A stretch of DNA of 64,000 nt from NCBI GenBank assembly GCA_946807835.1, contig OX327690.1:8280501-8344500 (forward strand), read 5' to 3'. Source of the DNA: Ailanthus altissimus. Lineage: Eukaryota > Streptophyta > Magnoliopsida > Sapindales > Simaroubaceae. The notes below the pieces were generated by a model. It saw only the letters and a list, made by a program, of their open reading frames with translations. It had not been told where the DNA came from and did not search any database. The first letter of the stretch is position 1; every line of letters starts with the position of its first letter. A program made the translations under genes and the position numbers. This document shows positions 57,605 to 64,000 of this stretch, piece by piece.

Positions 57605-59450
57605 TCATTCTTCTTTAGATAATGCCTCAACTAAAGTGTTTGGGATAGGAATTTCATTTAGACTCGTGAGAAAACTCCTATGGGCTGGTGAAAAAATTTT
57701 AAAGGTTACAAAATGAGATAAAGGGTATAGTGGTCGTTTGGTACATTCTAGAGTTCCTTTTCTCACGGCTACAGGTAGATCCAGGTCAGGTATCTGAGTT
57801 TCAGGAAATTGATGATCAATAAGTGGAGTAGGTTTAGATACTGTTACCTTATTCTCAGAAGTCAGATTGGAGATCTGGACTTGTTTTGGATCAGGAGCTG
57901 GACCTTGCTTTCTTGCGTACACCTTCCCATACCGCATATGATCAAGAGTTCTATTATCCCTTGCTGGAGACTCGGATGGAATAGGGATTACAGGTTCTGT
58001 GTTTGATTCGGACTCTGGTGACAAAACAAGAGTTAATATTTCTGTGTTTGGAGATGGTGACCCAGATGAGGAAGGTAAATCGAGTAAAGGAAAGTCTTCC
58101 TTATCTTCCATGATAGATGACTCCCCCTGAAGATAAGGTTTGGTAAAATACGGTTTCCCTTCCACAAATGTGACATCCGCTGAGATATAGAGTTTTTTGG
58201 TGGATGGATGAAAACATTTATAACCTTTTTTTGTGGACGAGTAACCTACAAAGACACACTTAATGGCTCTAGGATCCAATTTTCTTCGGTTATTATTATG
58301 AACATGGACAAACGAAGTACACCCTAATATCCTAAGAATGATAAAACTTAGAAAGAGCTTCCATTGGACTTTTTGACCCTAAGACCTGTGAAGGAATCCT
58401 GTTTATGACATAAGCAGATGTAAGCACTACTTCCCCCCAAAATTGTTTTGGTACATTGTGATGAAACAAAAGTGCTCGTGTAGTGTTTAAGAGATGACGA
58501 TTTTTCCTCTCAGCTACCCCGTTTTGTTGTGGAGTGTTAATACAAGATGACTCATGAATAATTCCCTCCTTTTGAAAGTAAAGAGATAAGACTTGATTGA
58601 AATAGTCCCTCGCATTATCTAACCTAAATCTTCTTATTTTTGTACCAAACTGATTTTGGATCATTGTATGAAAATTGGGAAAGATATTACTCACATCAGA
58701 TTTGTTTTTTAATAAGAATATCCAAGAGACCCTAGTGCAATCATCAATAAATGATACAAACCACCGTGAACCAGAAATATTTGAAACTGTTGAGGGTCCC
58801 CATATATCACTGTGAATTAAATAGAAAGGAGATAAACTTCTTTTGTTGCTAATGGGAAAAGATACACAAGTGTGTTTTGCATACTCACAAATGTCACAAT
58901 GAAATGTTCGAATATCCAATCCTTTAAATAAAGAAGGAAACATGACTCCTAAACTGCAAAAGCCGAGTGTCGGAGACGAAAATGATGCAACCAGATAGCA
59001 TCTTTATTTGAGGAAGAAAAAAACGAAAAAGGTAAATTTGACTTGATCATATTCGGTTGGTTGGGTGTCTCAAGATAGTAGAGTCCATCCTTTTCCTTAG
59101 CAAGTCTAATCTTTCTCCCCGAATCCTGGTCCTGAAATTCACAGTAAAAAGGGTAAAACGTAACATGACAATGCAAGTCTTTTGTAAGCTTTTGAATGGA
59201 TACAAGGTTAGTGGATAATTTTGGAACATGTAGAACATTTTTAAGGACAAGACTAGGGGTAATATGGACATCTCCTACACCTGCTACCGTGGTTGTAGTT
59301 CCATCGGCAACAGTGATCTTCTTACTACTTGGACATGAGGTGTAAGTGTTGAACTGGTTTGAGTTATGTGTCATGTGGTCTGTGGCTCCGGAGTCTATGA
59401 TTCATGAATCCTTAAACAATTTATTAGAAACATTTAATCCAAGAGAGATT
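57605..59450 (-). pseudogene. pol: copia protease and integrase
   Basis: Protease active site DSGATDHMTHN (about 59395-59360), with TGA for the Trp just upstream. GAG-pre-integrase region: LHHFRLRHSAF. Integrase: HCDICEYAKHT zinc-finger half, catalytic D in IHSDIWGPS, D in RLDNARDYF, and E in TPQQNGVAERKN. Integrase C-terminal DPRAIKCVFVGYSSTKKGY is followed by a Pro/Ser-rich linker to RT. Frameshifts near 58946 and 58300. Confidence 0.85.
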
Positions 59451-59469
59451 GATGATTTACCCGAGAGGG

Positions 59470-60527
59470 CTAAAGAGCAAGCATTAGAAGGAGGTTTCTC
59501 AAAGACCCCAGTAAACTTCTCAACTTCTCTATTTCTTCATTGTTGAATCCCTCATGTCTTTGTGGTTGATTATGATCTGTTTGGGAAGTCATATGGGCTT
59601 GACTTTGATGTCGTTGCTGTTGTCCTTTATTTCCCCACTCGCGGCTGGATGTGGAAGGTTTCCCATGTAATTTCCAGCAGCGATCCCTAGTATGTCGCGG
59701 TTTTTTACAGTATGTACACCAGAGATCATCACGGTTTGCCTCCTTTGATAATTCTGCCTTTCTACGTTCAGTAGTTGGTGGTTGTTCCAAAGTGAGACCT
59801 TGCTGTTTGTGACTAGAGGCAGCAAAGGCCGAGCCATCAATAGGTTGAGGTTCAAGCATAACTCCTCTCCGACTCTCTTCAGCCCGAATTAACGAGATCG
59901 TCTCATTAAGGGATGGTACTTCCTCCTTGCCCAGAATTTGAACCCTGACTTGGTCAAATTCAGAGTTTAGGCCAGAGAGAAAGTCATAAACCCGATCTCT
60001 TGCAATGAAATTTTTTATAATAACTGCACATTCACTGCATTTCAAATCAATCACCCGATAATAATCCAGTTCTTGCCACTGGTTTTGCAAGAAATTAGCA
60101 TATTTAGTCACTGTCTTATTCCCCTGTTTTGTTGCTGCAGTCTTGGTCTTAATTTCATATATTTGTGCTGTATCATGAACTTTGGAATAGGTCTGATTAA
60201 GAGCATCCCAGATTGCCTTTGCAATTGGTAGGAACATACATGTATCACTAATTTCAGGTGTCATGGAATTCCATAACCAGGACATGATTGTTGCCATGCT
60301 TCAAAACCAACATCACCTTCCTTCGGTTCAATTCCCAACAAATGACTCAATTTTCCTTTTCCTTTCAGAAAAGTTCGAACCAATTGAGACCATTTCAAGT
60401 AATTTCTTCCATTAAGATGATACACTGGTTGGATGTTCTGCAGTTCGCTTGTAGAGCGTGACATTTGCTCTTCCTTCAGTAATTGGGGTGATTGAATCAC
60501 AAGGATGAATGATGTCGTCTCTGTCAT
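59470..60527 (-). pseudogene. gag: copia Gag
   Basis: It starts at an ATG at 60527, with YHLNGRNYLKWSQLVRTFLK and KLSHLLG, then shifts frame near 60290. It continues MSWLWNSMTPEISDTCMFL, AKAIWDALNQTYSKVHD, and a zinc knuckle CTYCKKPRHTRDRCWKLHG (CX2CX4HX4C). The UBN2-type Gag domain is typical of Tork copia. About 60 bp of leader remain before the nested gypsy LTR. Confidence 0.87.
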
Positions 60528-60587
60528 TCTTCAATAATCTGCTATGAAGGCTAAAGAATGAAGAAAAAAAAAAGAGTAATGTGAAAT

Positions 60588-61001
60588 TGATACACCCCCA
60601 ATCCGCTTTACTTATGCCAGGAGAAACAGGAGAAGAGAGGAAGATGCTGAAGGGGCTGTTGCTGACCAAGAAGAAGCTGATGTGGCTGTTACTGACCCAC
60701 TGGCTGAGGTGGCAGAGGAGTGATGCAGTTAGACATTTGGGAAAATATTGTGAGGAGTAGATATGCGGGAATATAGGGGTTAGTTATGGGGGGGGGAGGA
60801 ATGGGGAATCCACAGGGGGTGTGGGATTATTTTTTACATTTAAAAGACTCTATTGTTGTTTTGGAGGATGTTCATGGAATGGAAATTATGTGTTGATATT
60901 TGTTTTGGATAAATTCGTTTCTGGAAGATGGTTGCATGAAAAACAGTGGCTGAATTATGAATTAGACAAAGGATTCGGGAGTACAGGGCAAGGTTATAAC
61001 A
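60588..61001 (+). repeat. 5' LTR of chromovirus-like element
   Basis: About 414 bp, from TGATACACCCCCAATCC to GGGCAAGGTTATAACA, followed three bases later by the primer site. It contains a G-run (60789-60798). The 5' boundary is inferred. Confidence 0.65.
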
Positions 61002-61004
61002 TTT

Positions 61005-61016
61005 TGGTATCAGAGC
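61005..61016 (+). other. primer-binding site of chromovirus-like element
   Basis: A perfect TGGTATCAGAGC, complementary to the initiator tRNA-Met 3' end, 15 bp before the gag ATG region. Confidence 0.92.
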
Positions 61017-61031
61017 AACCTTGAACCTGGG

Positions 61032-62320
61032 ATGACCAATACCAGAATAGGAGAACGAATGGAGGACATGGAAGGCCGACTTTCATCGGTGGAAACAAAC
61101 GTGGAATCCATGCGGGAGCAATTACTTACCATGGGTAACAAGTTTTCCGATGCGATGGAGTTGTTGAGGAGAACGTTGAATGTGAAGGAGAATAAGGGAG
61201 AGTCATCATCAGCTGCTGGAAAAAAACCCTTACGGAATGAGGATGAAGACGGAGGGCCAACGCCGATCAGGATGTCCACGGAGAGGACAAAAACGATGGT
61301 TGGGTGTCCAACGGAGCTGGGAAAGCGAAGATTAGAATTACCGGTATTTGAGGGGTCTGACCCAGATGGATGGATATTTAGAGCTGAGAGATTCTTTTCT
61401 CTGGGGATATTTTCTGACAATGAGAAGATCACCACAGCAGCCGTTAGCTTTGAAGGGGAGGCTCTTTCTTGGTATCAATGGGAGATTGGGAGGCGTCCTT
61501 TTACAGGTTGGGCAGAGTTGAAATCTCAAATACTGTCCAGATTTCGTTCAACTCTAGAGGGGTCCCTCTATGATCGGTTTATGGCTTTGAAGTAGAGGAC
61601 AACGGTGGCGGAGTACCGGCGAGATTTTGAGGTGGTAGCCGCTCCTCTAACTTCAGTCTCTGAAGAAATCCTGGAAAGTGGGTTCATTCGTGGGCTGAAG
61701 GAAGAGATTAGAGTTGAGATTAGGGTTTGGAAACCAGTGGGCCTAGCAAATATCATGGACCTGGCCCAAAGAATTGAAGATAGAAACCAAGCCTTGGGTT
61801 CCCTGCGGGCGAGTGGACCTGGTAACTTAAATAAAGGCCCAACTTCCTCTTCTTTAAACTATAACCCAACTCCGGCCCAATTCAACCTTGCTCATAAACC
61901 TGGAATTCAGTCTTCCAGTTTTTACTCCCCCTCCAACAAAACTCCAATCAAGCCCCCAAACACCTATTTTGCTAACCAAACGAACCCGATCCAGAGCCCA
62001 GTCACCCGAAATCCTACGACTCGACAAACACGACCATACCCAATTCCACACAACTCAGCTTCTCCCCTAAGCTCAACTAAGACGAACCCGACTGCATACA
62101 CGCCGCCATTTCGTCGACTGTCAAAATCAGAGGCGAACGAAAGAAGAAGGAAAGGGTTGTGCTTCCGTTGTGATGAGAGGTATCATGTGGGACATACTTG
62201 TAAGAAGCCTGAATTGCAGGTGCTGTTGACAAGTGGAGGGGAGACTAGCGAAGAAACTCTAGGAGGGGTAGAGGAAGAGAATTATTGCTGGGACAGAGTA
62301 GGGGAGGAAGGTGAAGAACC
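61032..62320 (+). pseudogene. gag: chromovirus-like Gag
   Basis: ATG at 61032. An N-terminal coiled-coil (MEDMEGRLSSVETNVESMRE) is followed by the Gag core LPVFEGSDPDGWIFRAERFF and WAELKSQILSRF. A TAG at 61593-61595 (expected Gln; CAG to TAG) interrupts it. The frame then resumes in phase with VAEYRRDFEVVAAPLTSVSE and the zinc knuckle CFRCDERYHVGHTC (CX2CX4HX4C, about 62163-62204). Whether the TAG is a mutation or is read through cannot be settled here. Confidence 0.85.
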
Positions 62321-64000
62321 TAATTCAGAAGAACTAGTAGAAGAACCCACTATAGCCGTTTCGCTGAATTCGGTCGTAGGTCTAACAGGGCCCAAAACAA
62401 TGAAGATGAAAGGAGAGATTCTTGGACAGGAGGTAATGGTGATGGTGGACAGTGGCGCGACTCATAATTTCTTATCTACCTTACTAGTCCAACAACTCGA
62501 GATACCCCAAATGGACACTATCCAATATGGAGTAGTGATGGGCACGGGTCAAGCAGTCAAGGGACAGGGAATTTGCAAGGGTGTGTTGGTTTCAATTCAA
62601 GGGGTTGAGATATTGGAAAAGTTTCTGCCTCTGGAGCTAGGCAGCTCGGACGTCATTCTCGGCATGAAATGGCTGGAAACCTTAGGACAGATGACGGTGA
62701 ATTGGAAAACTCTAAGGATGCAATTTGTCACCGGAGGAAGAAGTGTGGTTTTACAAGGGGATCCTTCACTTACTCGATCTTTAGTTACATTGAAGGCAAT
62801 GGAAAGGGAAGTAAGGAGGGAAGGAGATGCTTTTCTGTTGGAGTTAAAATGTGGGAAGGACACGAAGGAGCTGAGTGATGTTCATTGTCCTCATAAGTAC
62901 CAGTGGATTTTGAAGAAATTTGGGGATTTATTCAGTTGGCAAGGGGGGTTGCCACCAATACGAGGTCGGGATCATGCCATTCACTTACAACCAGGGACAA
63001 CTCCAGTTCATGTACGACCATTCAGATACCCTCACTACCAGAAGACTGAAATTGAGAAATTGGTGAGAGAGATGTTAGCGGCAAGTATTATTCGGCCTAG
63101 TAGCAGTCCCTATTCTAGCCCGGTGATTTTGGTCAAGAAAAAGGATGGAAGTTGGAGGTTTTGCGTGGATTATAGGGCTCTGAATAGGGTGACAATACCA
63201 GATAAATTTCCAATACCAATTATTGATGAGCTGTTGAACGAGTTAAATGGGTCAACAATTTTTTCTAAGCTGGACCTCAAATCTGGTTACCACCAGATCC
63301 GAATTCGTCTTGAGGATGTTCAAAAGACAGCCTTCCGGACTCATGAAGGCCACTATGAATTTCTGGTGATGCCGTTTGGCTTAACGAATGCCCCAGCGAC
63401 GTTTCAAGCAGTCATGAATGAGGTATTCCAATCCTTTCTTAGAAAGTTTGTTTTAGTATTTTTTGATGACATTTTGGTGTATAGTCATAGTGATGCCGAA
63501 CATGTGGAGCACTTGTACAAGGTGCTGTGTGTTTTAAGAACCCATCAACTGTTCCTTAATTTCAAAAAATGCCAATTTGCTCAACCCAACATTGAGTATT
63601 TAGGGCACATTATTTCTAAGGAAGGGGTGTCAGCAGATTCTCTAAGGTGGCTGTCATGGTGAATTGGCCATCTCCCAAAACGTTGAAAGAGTTACGGGGG
63701 TTTTTGGGGCTGACTGGTTACTACAGACGCTTTGTCAAAGGGTATAGCAAAATTGCATGGCCGTTAACCCAACAACTTAAAAAAGATGCTTTTGATTGGA
63801 ACATTGATGCTGAAGAAGCTTTTCAAAAACTCAAGGCAGCTATGACCACCGTACCTGTCTTTGCTCTTCCGGACTTTTCAAAGCCATTCACTGTTGAAAC
63901 AGATGCTTCGGGTCATGGTTTAGGTGTTGTATTGTCTCAAGCTGGCAGACCAGTGGCTTTCTATAGCACTGTATTACCGACTGGAGCCCGGTTGAAGTCG
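62321..64000 (+). pseudogene. pol: chromovirus-like protease, RT and RNase H start (partial)
   Basis: Protease VMVDSGATHNFLS (about 62441-62480). RT: IIRPSSSPYSSPVILVKKKD, WRFCVDYRALN, FSKLDLKSGYHQIR, VMPFGLTNAPATFQ, FFDDILVYS (FFDD catalytic box) and [17 protein letters not shown] frameshift near 63640 moves the frame. Downstream [20 protein letters not shown] and RNase H start [15 protein letters not shown] are intact to the window end. The product continues past 64000. Confidence 0.9.

Larger units (their letters stand above)
55853..60587 (-). mobile_element. Tork-like copia element, 5' end beyond a nested insertion
   Basis: Minus-strand gag, protease, integrase, RT and RNase H, then polypurine tract and 3' LTR. 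Domain order (integrase before RT) shows copia. The leader is cut at 60587 by a gypsy LTR, so the 5' LTR must lie outside the window. Coding is damaged by several frameshifts (near 60290, 58946, 58300, 56885 and 56350) and by Trp-to-stop changes (59402, 57602, 57173 and 56488). Confidence 0.88.
60588..64000 (+). mobile_element. chromovirus-like Ty3/gypsy element, 5' part
   Basis: 5' LTR, primer site, gag and pol up to RNase H; the remainder lies beyond the window. It is inserted in the leader of the Tork-like element. Its coding region is open apart from one TAG and one frameshift, so it is younger than its neighbours. RT motifs resemble plant chromoviruses; the chromodomain and integrase are not in view. 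Confidence 0.85.

Noticed and set aside
61010..61435. 141-codon frame antisense to chromovirus Gag
   Set aside because: Shadow of the Gag frame; no family resemblance.

Overview
The window looks like nuclear DNA of a eudicot plant: very AT-rich, gene-poor, with plant LTR retrotransposon families (Ty1/copia and Ty3/gypsy Athila-like and chromovirus-like), a TRIM, a Tourist-like MITE, and one recognisable plant host exon (an NADP-dependent 2-alkenal/double-bond reductase). I cannot name the species. No bacterial operons, rRNA, tRNA or CRISPR arrays were seen. All assignments come from reading the sequence and translated frames; no database search was run.

Layout. 1-2435: AT-rich DNA and a probable copia LTR. 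2685-9680: an old, heavily broken copia element (+), interrupted at 4759-7125 by a 2.37-kb solo LTR with a perfect 5-bp target duplication (CTAAA). 10325-12905: 3' LTR and decayed pol of another copia element (-). 12912-22843: a 5'-truncated Athila-like gypsy element (+). Its gag-pol is one continuous frame broken only by nonsense codons. After pol it carries a cysteine-rich ORF at the position where related elements have an env-like gene, then an intronless LOG gene (cytokinin riboside 5'-monophosphate phosphoribohydrolase) with its own TATA box, then a long 3' UTR, polypurine tract and 3' LTR. 24003-40103: a roughly 0.5-kb copia solo LTR split by a 15.6-kb composite element (24166-39763, minus strand, target duplication CAATG) with the structure LTR-internal-LTR-internal-LTR. 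Its two internal regions are nearly identical and its middle LTR is a mosaic of the outer two, which is the expected product of unequal LTR-LTR recombination. Its leader holds four hairpins with a conserved apical sequence and unrelated stems.

40104-46830: AT-rich repeats, an LTR-like segment and a SIRE-like copia relic that kept gag but lost pol. 46959-47349 (-): terminal exon of an alkenal reductase gene, the only host coding sequence seen. 47350-55852: mostly non-coding, with a MITE, a minisatellite and a complete 474-bp TRIM. 55853-60587: Tork-like copia element (-), interrupted in its leader by a chromovirus-like gypsy element (+) that starts at 60588 and runs off the end of the window.

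The most interesting feature is the Athila-like element as a vehicle for a cytokinin-activating enzyme. The LOG frame has decayed no further than the element's own pol frame: one nonsense codon and no indel. That suggests the LOG gene travelled with an intact element until recently. The second is the hairpin array in the leader of the tandem copia element.
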